This document shows, in pieces, positions 1-9,800 of a stretch of DNA of 64,000 bases. Both the position numbers and the translations under genes were made by a program. The stretch's first letter is position 1, and the number at the start of each line of letters is the position of its first letter. This stretch comes from Streptomyces sp. NBC_00094 (lineage in GTDB: Bacteria; Actinomycetota; Actinomycetes; Streptomycetales; Streptomycetaceae): positions 1,302,001-1,366,000 of the forward strand of contig NZ_JAPEMB010000001.1 of the NCBI RefSeq assembly GCF_026343125.1. The letters run 5' to 3'. A model generated the notes under the pieces. It worked only from the letters and a program-made list of their open reading frames with translations, was not told the origin of the DNA and made no database searches.

Positions 1-1
1 G

Positions 2-1057
2 CTCGGCGAGGCGGGCATCCTGGCGGGCCAGCCCGAGGCCGCCACGGACCTGCTGGACCGGATCACGCCGGATGCCGCCCAGGCCGCGGGGCTGTCCGCG
101 CGGGTGACGCGACTGCGGGCGCTGTGCGTCCTGGCCACCGACCCCTACCGCGGCACCGGCCTGCTCCTCGAGGCGGCCGACCGGCACCGGACCGAAGGCG
201 ACCTCCACGAGGCCCGCTACGTGTCGCTGGAGGCCGCACTCGCGGGATTCCGTCTCGGCGACACGGCGTCCGCGGCGGCCACCGCACTGGAGGTGCTGGC
301 CGCGGCCCAGCAGGGGCGCGACACGCTCGCCGCCGGTGCCGCCCTGCTGCACCTGGCCGTCTTCGCGGCCGCGGAGGGACGCGCGCAGGCCACGGCGCAC
401 TACTGCGAGCGGGCCCTGTCGGCCCTGCGCGCCCTGGGGCCGCCGGCCGTCCTGGGCGCCATCGCCACCACGCTGGGCAGTCCCGCCCTGCCCGACGTCG
501 TCGAACGCGCCGTCGGCACCGCCCGCGGCCTGGGCGCCTTCCACACCTGGCGCGGCGCGTTCCCGGAGGAGGCGGGCACGCCCGACTTCGCCATGGCCCG
601 GCTGGAGGAGCCGGTGCGGGAGCTGCTGGGCGAGGCCGCGTTCTCCCGTGCCCTGGTCGAGGGTTCCAAGGTGTCACTCCCGGACCTTCTGGCCTCCCTC
701 GTCCCGGCCCCCGCCCCTCCGGCCGCCACGCCCGCGGGCCCGTTACCCCCCGACACCCGAACCAGGATCGAGCCACTGACGCCGCGTCAGACCGAGGTCT
801 CGCGCCTGGTGACGGCCGGTCTGAGCAACCGGCAGATCGCCCACCGGCTGGCCATCTCGGAGTGGACCGTGGTCAACCACATCCGGGACACGATGAAGAA
901 GCTGGGCTGTTCCTCCCGAGTGGAGATAGCGAGCTGGATGCACCACTCCGGCCTGGGCCCGTCACCGGAACCGCCCCTGTTCCTCCGCACGGCCCTTCCT
1001 CCGTCCGCGCCTCCGTCCGCCCCCGCCCTGTCCAGACCGACGCTCATCCCGTCCTAG
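2..1057 (+). CDS. LuxR-family transcriptional regulator, C-terminal part (5' end outside window)
   Basis: The frame is open from the first bases of the window, so the N-terminus is missing; 351 residues are visible. The first ~240 are Ala/Leu-rich helices of the kind seen in the TPR-like middle of large LuxR (LAL or related) regulators. A linker rich in Pro and Ala (about 705-760) leads to a typical LuxR helix-turn-helix (about 774-945): it opens with LTPRQTEV and continues with GLSNRQIAHRL and TVVNHIRDTMKKLG, the recognition helix region. The protein should bind DNA, but its input domain is outside the window, so the signal is unknown. It ends 28 bp before the convergent membrane-protein gene, with only a small GGGCA/TGCCC dyad between them. 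Confidence 0.85.
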   Translation, partial: LGEAGILAGQPEAATDLLDRITPDAAQAAGLSARVTRLRALCVLATDPYRGTGLLLEAADRHRTEGDLHEARYVSLEAALAGFRLGDTASAAATALEVLAAAQQGRDTLAAGAALLHLAVFAAAEGRAQATAHYCERALSALRALGPPAVLGAIATTLGSPALPDVVERAVGTARGLGAFHTWRGAFPEEAGTPDFAMARLEEPVRELLGEAAFSRALVEGSKVSLPDLLASLVPAPAPPAATPAGPLPPDTRTRIEPLTPRQTEVSRLVTAGLSNRQIAHRLAISEWTVVNHIRDTMKKLGCSSRVEIASWMHHSGLGPSPEPPLFLRTALPPSAPPSAPALSRPTLIPS

Positions 1058-1085
1058 GCGGCCGTCACGAAGGGGCAGGCGTGCC

Positions 1086-2291
1086 CTACCTGGCGCGCTC
1101 CACCCGGTGGCGCATGTGCTCCACCAGTCCGGCCACGGTGAACGCCTCGGCCACCTGGACCAGCCACGCCGCCTCCTCCTCGACCGAGCAGTCGACCGGG
1201 TAGGCGAGCGCGACGTCCTGGTCCCCCGAGGCGCCGGCGCCGATCCTGGCGGACTCCAGCGCGGCGGCGATGACCGCGGCCTCGGCCATCGCCGCGCGGC
1301 CCGCGGGCGGCACGGGGAACCGGGCCAGCGCCGCGTCCGACAGCGCGCGGGCGTCGGGGGGAACGAAGGAACGGAGTACCAGGTAGCCGTCCCGGATCTC
1401 GATCACCCGGCGATAGAGGGCGAACTCGGACCGGTGCAGGGAGAACAGACGCACCGACGGCCAACCCAGGTCCAGGGTCGCCCCGGGAGAGACGGCTCGT
1501 AAGGCCGACCACAGTGGCTCCAGGGCACGGTAGGTCCGGTAGGCCCGTAGCCACCGCCCGACCGCGGTGGTGACGGGGACCCACCTCGCGGCGGTGCCGC
1601 CGAGGACGCCCAGGACCAGACAGCACAGACCGAGCACCCGGCCCACCGGGTCCAGCCCGGCGCTCTGCCGGTGGTCCACGACCATGGTGACGATGGACGA
1701 CACACCCCACAGGGCCCAGACGAGGCCCACCGCGGCACTGGCCGTGATCAGGCGCAGGCCCGTGCGCAGCGCGCCCGGACCCAGCCCGCGGGCGAACCGG
1801 TGCACCGGGAACAGGAACCCGGCCAGGCACCACAGGCTGTAGCCGGTGAAGACCGTGTCGAAGGAGGCGAGGAGCACCACTCCGTCCCCCTCCGCGAGAA
1901 GCGAGCCGTGCCGGGTGCGTACGCCGGAGGAGAGGAACAGCACCGCGCACAGCGCGGTGGCCGCGAGGGTGACGCCGATGTGCAACCGTCCGGTCAGCAG
2001 GCGGGGCCGGGGCAGGCCGATCTCGATGACGGTCAGCGGGAGGAAGGCGAGGGCGGCCATCTCCATCTCACGGCCCAGGAAGTGGGTCACCCGCGGGAAC
2101 CACGGCCACAGCCCCTCCAGGTACGTCGTCGGGGCGGCCAGCAGGGCCATCGCCGCGGCCATGCAGAATCCGAAGCGGCACAGGCAGCGCACCGCGAAGG
2201 GCGAGTCGCTTCCGGTGCGCAGCAGACGCAGTTCGTAGCAGCCCAGCCACAGCGCGGCGACGGCCGGGAGGTACGCGAGCAGGTCAGACAC
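1086..2291 (-). CDS. MAB_1171c-like polytopic membrane protein (DUF6545-type)
   Basis: A 401-residue protein with a GTG start. About seven hydrophobic segments fill residues 1-230 (for example LLAYLPAVAALWLGCYEL and LHIGVTLAATALCAVLFL), followed by a soluble C-terminal domain. This layout matches the actinobacterial family annotated 'MAB_1171c family putative transporter'; no transport substrate is known and the family assignment is from memory. The start lies inside the 3' end of the metallopeptidase gene (8-bp overlap), so the two are translationally coupled. In many actinomycetes this family sits beside an ImmA/IrrE protein and an XRE regulator; the XRE gene is not seen here. The function is likely signalling or transport at the membrane, not provable from sequence. 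Confidence 0.7.
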   Translation of the reverse strand: MSDLLAYLPAVAALWLGCYELRLLRTGSDSPFAVRCLCRFGFCMAAAMALLAAPTTYLEGLWPWFPRVTHFLGREMEMAALAFLPLTVIEIGLPRPRLLTGRLHIGVTLAATALCAVLFLSSGVRTRHGSLLAEGDGVVLLASFDTVFTGYSLWCLAGFLFPVHRFARGLGPGALRTGLRLITASAAVGLVWALWGVSSIVTMVVDHRQSAGLDPVGRVLGLCCLVLGVLGGTAARWVPVTTAVGRWLRAYRTYRALEPLWSALRAVSPGATLDLGWPSVRLFSLHRSEFALYRRVIEIRDGYLVLRSFVPPDARALSDAALARFPVPPAGRAAMAEAAVIAAALESARIGAGASGDQDVALAYPVDCSVEEEAAWLVQVAEAFTVAGLVEHMRHRVERAR

Positions 2292-2814
2292 GTGGCCGCT
2301 CGGGGCGGCGGGAGGGGGCCCCGACGAGGGTTCCGGCCTGTCCGTGGTCCCGTCCCGGCACGGGACCTTCCCTCAGCACGCGGTGCAGGATGAGAGAGGC
2401 GAGCAGTTCCGCCTCCTGCTCGGCGGGCTCGGCGTACACGGTGCGGCCCAGGACCCGGCGCACCAGGTCGGGAGAGAGTCCGGGCAACAGCGCGCGTACG
2501 CCGGGTGTGTCGGGGGTGGGCAACCGATCGTGCCCGCAGAGCAGATGGGCCGCCTCGTGCACGAGGATGTGCTGCCGGTGCAGTGCGCTGGTCCCTGGGG
2601 TGCACAGGATGTAGTCGGCGTGGTCGGTCGTCACCAGCAGACCGCACGGGATCGCCGCGTCCACCGCGACCGGCAGGACCTCGATCGGGCGGCCACGCCG
2701 TTCCGCCAGGAGGGCCAGGAAGGCCTCGGCGTCGAAGGGGTCCGGCAGTTCGAGCCCCTCCGAGAGGGCGCGAACCCTCCGCCACAGGCGTCTGTGCGAC
2801 CGATCGGTGAGCAT
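2284..2814 (-). CDS. ImmA/IrrE-family metallo-endopeptidase-like protein
   Basis: A 176-residue protein. I chose the ATG at 2814 because GGAGGGG lies 6 nt upstream; an upstream ATG at 2844 in the same frame would add 10 residues but lacks a good ribosome site. Zinc motif HEAAHLLCGH (HEXXH plus downstream His) is present near residue 93, followed by an acidic helix with EPAEQEAELLASLIL that can supply the third ligand, as in ImmA/IrrE proteases. These proteases typically cleave a partner XRE repressor. No such repressor gene lies next to it, so its substrate is unknown. It is co-transcribed and overlaps the MAB_1171c-like gene by 8 bp. NCBI often labels such proteins 'toxin component of TA system', but toxicity cannot be inferred here. 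Confidence 0.75.
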   Translation of the reverse strand: MLTDRSHRRLWRRVRALSEGLELPDPFDAEAFLALLAERRGRPIEVLPVAVDAAIPCGLLVTTDHADYILCTPGTSALHRQHILVHEAAHLLCGHDRLPTPDTPGVRALLPGLSPDLVRRVLGRTVYAEPAEQEAELLASLILHRVLREGPVPGRDHGQAGTLVGAPSRRPERPRV

Positions 2815-3312
2815 CAGGGACCCCTCCCACCGGAACGGCGCCACCGCTCCGCGTCTGCTGCCTTCGAGCGACCCGGCGTCCCTCCCCTGGACCGCTCGGA
2901 CATCCGCTCTGCAGGATCAGCTCAACGAGCAAAGCCTATTTTTTGATTGTATGCGCGTCCTGTCATGTACGGACAGAGTGCATATCGCGCCCCCGTCGGG
3001 CCCCTCCCGGCCCCGCCCGAACGACACCGCGCGCACCCACGGATCCCACCGACGGACACGCTGCGCGCCACAAGGGGAAGGGGGCTGACGCACACTCAGG
3101 CACGGACTGCAGGGGCGACCGTTCAGGCACACGCAGCGGGGCGGCAGTTGCCGAGGTGCCGGCGGACGGCCCGGGCAGAGCCGGTCCTGGGCGAGGAGTC
3201 CGGGGCGGGCCCTTTGCTGGACCACCATGGCCGCCTCCCTCAGGACGGCCAGGAGCGCTGCCCGCCAGGTCTCCGAGACAGCCGGGGGGGTTACTGCCGT
3301 CAGACGCACTGA
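2815..3312. other. Long intergenic region; probable promoter of the metallopeptidase operon
   Basis: About 500 bp without a convincing gene. Short frames exist on both strands but lack family features and normal codon bias. The segment 2930-2990 is conspicuously AT-rich for this genome. It contains a TACAAT -10-like hexamer on the minus strand (near 2947-2952) and a small dyad CTGTC-N7-GACAG (2960-2976), compatible with a regulated promoter for the metallopeptidase gene. A missing XRE-regulator gene would be expected here, but I do not see remnants of one. Confidence 0.4.
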
Positions 3313-3341
3313 AGCCCCGCCAGGACGTACCTGACGGGGCT
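3313..3341 (-). terminator. Hairpin terminator after the toxin-immunity pair
   Basis: Arms AGCCCCGCCAGG and CCTGACGGGGCT (one G-U pair) around a 5-nt loop, 25 bp past the immunity gene stop. No long U-tract, as usual for Streptomyces. Confidence 0.7.
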
Positions 3342-3366
3342 CCATATGTGCACCAGCCCGCGGGGT

Positions 3367-3816
3367 CTATCGCCCCCAGGCGGACTCACGGAACCGCCGT
3401 ACCTGAGAGGCGCTCGTCGACCACTCAGAGATGCGGTTTCCATCCTCGTCGACCGACGATCGAGCCTCTACGTACCGCCACGGCTCCTGCAGGTTGAACT
3501 GTTCGTGGAGTTCGGCCAGGAAGATGATCGAGTTCTGCACGTAGACCTCTTCCCCGTCTCGATACATCGGCCAACACGAGATGAAATTACTGGCCGCCGG
3601 ATCGGTGATTGAGGCGATGAGGCAGGAGGTCGAATTCTCGGCCTCTTCAAGTCTCCTCAGCGCACCATCCCAGCTTCGACGGTAGTCATCCAACGTCCAG
3701 AAACTCAGGTCCATCAGGAACGTCTCCGTGAACTCGCCGACCCTGATCCGGCCGACCGCCTTGGAGGGCAGCGAACTCGCACCCTCTGAGGTCGGGTAAT
3801 CGATAACCTCGATCAC
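3367..3816 (-). CDS. CdiI-like immunity protein for the adjacent Rhs toxin
   Basis: A 149-residue acidic protein. The open frame extends upstream into the toxin gene. I choose the GTG at 3816 because AAGGGA, overlapping the toxin stop region, sits 10 nt upstream and gives a 7-bp gap to the toxin gene. Features are GRIRVGEFTETFLMDLSFW, a DDYRRSWDGAL helix, SCLIASITDPAASNF, WPMYRDGEEVYVQN and a C-terminal ISEWSTS. From memory these match the family annotated as contact-dependent growth inhibition immunity proteins (CdiI_4 type). The expected role is to bind and neutralise the toxin tip in the producer's cytoplasm. Its position directly after the toxin domain is the classical polymorphic-toxin layout. 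Base composition is less GC-rich than neighbours, consistent with an exchangeable module. Confidence 0.75.
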   Translation of the reverse strand: MIEVIDYPTSEGASSLPSKAVGRIRVGEFTETFLMDLSFWTLDDYRRSWDGALRRLEEAENSTSCLIASITDPAASNFISCWPMYRDGEEVYVQNSIIFLAELHEQFNLQEPWRYVEARSSVDEDGNRISEWSTSASQVRRFRESAWGR

Positions 3817-3823
3817 GAAGTCG

Positions 3824-6800
3824 TCATCCCTTGAGGTAGTTGAGGTCCGGGTCATAAGTTCCGATCCGCTTTCCCTTGTGATTGAACATCTTCCAGCCAT
3901 CGGACACGTTATGCCCGTCAACATCAGGCGTGATGTAGTTCTTTCCATTGGAGAAGACCACCTGGCCGTGCGAATCGAACGGGGCCTTTTGTGCGGGAAT
4001 TCTCGTTCCGTATCCCAGAGCCCCGGCCCGATCCCCTACGGTTCCCGCGTACAGCTCTCGGTTCTGCTGACTCCGCGCAGCCACCGAGTCCGGATGATAC
4101 GGATCACCCTTGAGCGCAGGGGAAGAGGTGTATCCCTGAGGAAGATCACAGCTGCTGTTGTGAACGAGTACTGGCGTTGCCCCAGCCAGCACATAATACG
4201 TGTGCAGGTCATCGACCGTGAGGTTGTGGACCCGCTTGTGCTGGGTCCACGCGCGCACGGCGCTCACCTGGGTGTAAGAGCCGTTGCCGGTCCGCAGCAG
4301 CATTCCGGGGACGATTTCCTTGGCGTAGACCCACTTGCCTGGTTCGGGCGCCCAGAACGGGTGGTTGTCCGTCGCAACGACCTTGCCCGGGTGTCCGCCG
4401 GGGTTGGTGACGGTGATCTCGACCAGGTTCTTCTCGCCCTCACCGGTGATGAGCGCGGTGACCGTGCGCGGGCCGGTTTCTCCGGTCACCGGGTCGGTGG
4501 CGGTGACCTTGTCGCCGACGCGCACCTGTTCTATGGCCTTGTGGTTGCCGTCGGCCATCATGACCCCGGTGTCCGGGGTGAAGCTGTTGCAGCTCCCTGC
4601 CCCGCTGTCGGCCGGTTTCGGTGCGGGAGGGCTGTCCGCCGCCTTCGGTACGGGTGCGGTGTCGGCGGCTTTGGCCGTCGTTGCCGCATCGGCGGCGTTG
4701 TTGGCGGTCTTGGCGGCCTGAGCCGCGTCGAGGGCCTTGTTGCCGTACTTGGCGGCGTTCGCCGCGTAGCCCGCGCCCGGGATGGCCGAGGCGGCGGAGA
4801 GGCCGGCGTTGACGTAGTCGCCTTCCGCGGCGTACCAGCCCGCGTTGGCCAGGTCGCCGACCTCACCGACGACCGGGACCATGCCGACGACGTCCAGGGT
4901 GGTGTGGCCGATCGTCTTCCACGACGGCATCTTCGGCCACTTGCCGGTCGGGTCGGTGAGCTTGACCGGGTTGTTGTGGGTGTAGGTGTAGGCGGCGAGG
5001 TTGCGCGGCTCGGCGATGCCGCCCGCCATGCTCCCGTCGAGGTAGTCGGGCAGCGCCGGGTCGGTGCTCGCCCAGAGCTGGGTCCGTGGGTTGTAGTAGC
5101 GGGCTCCGTAGTAGTAGAGCCCGGTCTCCGCGTCGAGTTCCTTGCCGGTGAACTGGTAGGGCGTGTCCGCCTGTCCGGTCCGTTCCTCCACCCAGGTCTC
5201 CCCGTACGGGAAGTACTCCAGGTGCTCGGTGACCTTGCCCTGCTCGTCGGTGACGTAGCCGGAGGAGCCGATGTGGTCGGCGTGGAAGAACTGCTGGGCG
5301 GCCTCGGGACCGGTGGTCGCGACGGTCTTGGTCGTCACGCGGCTGTCGCCGACGAAGACGTGCTTGTAGCCGGTGGTGTCGCGTTCGCTGTAGTATCGGT
5401 TCGGGTACAGCGAGAGCCCGTCCTCGCTCCGCTTGACGAGGCGGTCGCCCTTGTCGTCGTAGACGTAGGAGACGGTGGCGCCGGCGCAGCCGCTCGGGTC
5501 CTGCGTGAGGGTGCCGGTCGCCGTGTCCTGGTTGCAGACGAGGCGGTTCTCCTCGTCCCACACGTACTGCCGGCGCTTGTCGGTGGCAGCTGTGTTGACC
5601 GTGCCTGTCAGGTTGCCGTTGGCGTCGTAGGCATGGCTGATCGGACCGACCTTGGTCGGGGCATGCGGTGTGGCGCCGTCGTAGGCGTACGTGTAGGCGT
5701 AGGTCGTCCGGTCCTGGACGTCGCTCGGGTTGGACGGGTCCTCGACCGGTTCGATCGGCCCGGCTCCGCCGCCTCCGACCGGGAAGGCCGGGGTGCCGCC
5801 GGTGACCTCGTGGGTCTGCGACTTGCTCGTGGTGTTGTGGATCGAGTCGTAGCCCAGGCTCAGTGTGTACGTGTTGACCGCGTTGTTCTTGTCCGTGTAC
5901 CGGCCGGACGCGGAGGTGAGCCGGTACTGGTCGTCGTATCCGTAGGTCTGGCTGCTCGGACCGCCGATGTCCCCGCCCTGCGGCGCGTTGTTCGCCAGCG
6001 AGGTGATGTTGCCGATCTTGTCGTACGTGTAGCCCAGGTTCTGGAACGCGGTTCCGCCCGGCGCCACGGACTTCAGCGCTCCGAGTCGGCGGTCCTCGGT
6101 GTCGTAGGTGTAGGTGGTGCGGACCCCGTTGCCGGTCTGCTGGAGGACCTTCTGCCCGAACTTGTCGTAGTCGACCCGGTCCAGGTACGTGTAGCCGGTG
6201 CCGTTCTTGGATCCGGTGGCCCGGCCGACCTGGCCGCCCGAGTCGTAGGCGTAGGTGAGGACCTCGCCGTCGGGATAGGTCATCTGCAGCACACGGTTGA
6301 AGGCGTCGTACCGCCAGGCGGTGGTGTAGGTGCGCGGGGCGTCGCGGACCGCGGTGATCGTGCGGGTCTCCTTGATCACCTCGCCCAGCGCCCCGTAGGC
6401 GCGCTGCACCGTTCCCGCCGCGTCGTGGACCTCGGTGACGCGCGAGGCCGCGTTGTCCGGTGCGCCGGGGGCTCCGTACTCGTAGGAGACATTGTTCTCC
6501 GGGAACGTCGGGTAGCGGATGGCCTTCAGCCGCGAGTACTCGTAGTCGTACTCGACGGCCTTGTCCGCTGCCCGCAGGTTCGCGGTGATCTTCGAGGTGA
6601 CGTTCCCCGCGAGGTCGTAGCGGGTCTCGGAGCGCCCGGCGTCCGGGCTGTCGAACGACGTGCGGCGTCCCAGTGCGTCGTAGCCGGCGCGCGTGACGTT
6701 GTTCTTGTCGTCGGTGATCGTCGTGACCTGACCCGTGGGGTCGTACGCGTAGCTGGTCCAGATCTCCGAGGAGCCGTCGAACTCCTTCACCGAGGTGGTG

Positions 6801-9800
6801 GCACCCCGGACGTCGGTGTAGGTGCGGCGCTCCTTGCCGTTGCCGTCGGTCACCGTCCGCTCGAAGCGGGTCGTGCCCGCCCGGTCCTCGCCGAAGCCGT
6901 ATCCGGTGCTGGTGGTGACGCCGTCCGGTTGCACGGTCCTGACCGAGCGGTCCAGGACGTCGAAGGTGTCCTTCGTGGGTGCCACGGAGTCGAAGGAGGC
7001 GTTGAACGTGGTGTTCGCGGCTCCCTTGTCCTCGGTCACCGGGTAGTACTTCTCCACGGCGCGGCCGAGGTGGTCGAACTTCAGCCGGCCGGAGACCGTC
7101 ATCACCTGGGTGGGCGTGGCCCCGGGCGAGGCGGACACCGAGGCGTCCTTCTTGGTCTGCAGGACACGCTTGAGGCCGTCGCTGAAGGTGACGGTGTCGA
7201 TGGTGTCGTCGCGTACCTCCGAGGCGGCACGGTCGAGGTGCTCGGTCGTGGCGTACGGGACGGTCGCCTCGGGGTGGTAGCCGAAGGTGATCGTGGCCTG
7301 GTCGCCGTCCTTCTCGTAGGGCCCGATCACCTTGTCGAGTCGGCCGACACTGTCGTAGGACATCCGGAGCGGCTGGCCGTTGTGGTCGGTGTTCCGCTCG
7401 GGCCGGCCGTACTTGAGGTTGTGCGCCGTGGACGAGCGGTAGCCGAAGCTGTCCTCGACGGACTCGACGTGCACGCCGACGGTGGTGTCGTAGCCGTACT
7501 CCAGCTTGTAGCGCTGCCCCTTCGCGTTGGCCGGACCGGTCACCGATTCCAGGTTCCCGTCCGGGTGGTACGTCAGGTCGGAGACGGCCGCGGTGTCGTC
7601 GTCGAGGTACTCGCGTGTCTGGCGCACGGCGCCGGTCGCGCAGTCGACGGTGGATTCGCGGTGCCGCAGGAGTGCGCCGGTGGCCGCGGCCTTCTGCCGT
7701 ATCGCGTTGGCGGTGCCGACGAGGTACCGGTCGCGGCACTGCGTGTCGGAGCCGCTGTACGCGAAGACGGTCTCCACGTCGTCCGCGGTGCCCTCGTCAC
7801 CCGTGTCGAAGGTGCGGGTGACGTTGCCGTACTCGTCGTAGGAAAGGTCGGTGAAGGTGGACTTCTCCGCGGCGGCCGCGCCTTCGTAGTGCTTTTCCTC
7901 GACGCGGGTGAGCTGCGGGAAGACGGTGGCGGTCCGGCTCTTCGGGTCGGCTTCCTGCTCCGTGGAGGTGTCGAGCAGCCGGTAGGTGTTGAGCGTCTCG
8001 CGGTACGGGTGGCCGGCGCCGTCCTCGGTCAGCGTGCGGGTGAGCAGGCCGCGGCTCACGTATCCGTCGGTGCGGTACTCGTCGGTCACCGTGCGGCGAA
8101 CGGCGTCGTCCGTACCGGTGTCGCGGTCCTCGGTCACCACGCGGCCGAAGCCGAGGAACTCGCGCTCCAGCCGGTCGTGGCGGCCCTGCTCGTAGCGGAA
8201 GGTGGTCAGACGTGTGTCGGCACCATCACCCGCGAGCCCGTCGAACACCGAGGTGCGGGACAGCACCCAGCGGCTCTCCTGCATGTCCGCGGTGTTGCCC
8301 GAACGGGTGTAGTCCAGGTCGATACGGGCGCCCATCGGCCGGCTGACCGAGCGCAGCAGGTTGGTGCGACCGGTCTTGTTGACCGCGACAAGGAGTTCGT
8401 CGTCCCGGGTGGACTTGACGTGGTCGGCCAGGCCGTCGCCGTTGACGTCCCGCAGGCTGGTCTCGGCCCGGCTGATGCCGGTGGACGCGTTGACGCCGGG
8501 GTTGAAGACGAAGACGCCGACGGGTGTGGGCAGGCCGACGGTGAAGTAGACGCCCCCGCCGAGACTGGCGTTCTTGTCGACGGCGATCTCGGGGAAGCTG
8601 CCGCGGAAGGGGGCGGGCGCGGTGAAGCCGGTGCCGGTGTTGACCGCGACCTTGATCGGGTTGGCCCCGTCGGTGAACACCCGGTCGGTGAGGCCGTCGC
8701 CGTTGACGTCCGTCATGCTCGCGTGGGTGAACGAGGTTCCCAGCTCGGCGGAGACACCGCCCGCGAAGCCGTAGCGGTCGACGTTGAACCCGAGGTTGAC
8801 GCCGACGTTGCGGGTGGACGCGTCGTTGATCGGTCCCGCCGACCAGGGTTCGCGGGCGGCGAAGGAGTAGCCGAGGTTCAACTGGGCGTCGCCGTCGCCG
8901 AACACCTTGTCCGGCAGCCCGTCCCCGTTGATGTCGATCAGGTCGACGCGGACGTCGGACTCGCCGCCGCCGAGGCTGCCGCCGATGCCGAGCGACGGCT
9001 GGACCGCGCCGGTGGAGGCGGTGTTGGCGCTGGTGCCCGCGTCGGGCGCGGCCATGCCCAGGGCGCTGGCGATGGTGGCGGACTCGCTGCCCGCGGAGTA
9101 CGACACGTTGCCGGAGACGTTGTCCGCCTCGCGGACGTTGCCGCCGAGGGTGCCGCGCGTGGTGCCGAGCGCGCCGGTCATGTCGGAGAACTGGATCCCC
9201 TTGGCGCCCACGACGTCGGGGTAGCCGTCGCCGTTGAGGTCGAGGTAGTCGACCGAACCCGCGGTGATCCCGCCGACCACGGTGCCGCCGAACGGGCCCG
9301 CCGCGAGGGTGGCCGACACCTGGCCGGTGACACCGCGGCGCATCACCGCCCGGTCGCCCGCCACGTCGGCGTCGGTGACGATGTCGATGGTGTCCGCGCC
9401 GAGACGGGAACTCGTCGCCATCGCGGCGGTGATCCAGGAGGACTCGTCCTGAGCGGCCCATCCGCCCTTGGCGGGAACGGGGGCGAACACCGCGAGCCGC
9501 GGCATGGTGAGCCGGGGATTCGCGGTGAAAGGCGCGACGTCCGCTTCCTTGGGCTCCTTGGGAAGCGCGTCCTTGAAGCTCTGGTCCAGCGTGAGTTCGG
9601 CCTGCTTGAGCGGTTGGGTGGCGCGGTCGCGGTTGCCCTGGTAGCCGATCACACCCCAGCCGCGGTAGGGCTGGGCGAAGGCGCCCTGCCCGACGGAACC
9701 GTGCATGGCGCTGGGCGCCGGGGTGAAGGTCGGCCAGCTGGAGGTCACGTCATAGGTGACCGACGCGGACTGCGAGACGAGCAGGCCGAGCAGTCCGGTC

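Noticed and set aside
2917..3345. A 142-codon minus-strand open frame upstream of the metallopeptidase gene, considered as the missing XRE regulator
   Set aside because: Its translation is Arg/Pro/Cys-rich without a helix-turn-helix and covers the AT-rich promoter-like DNA.
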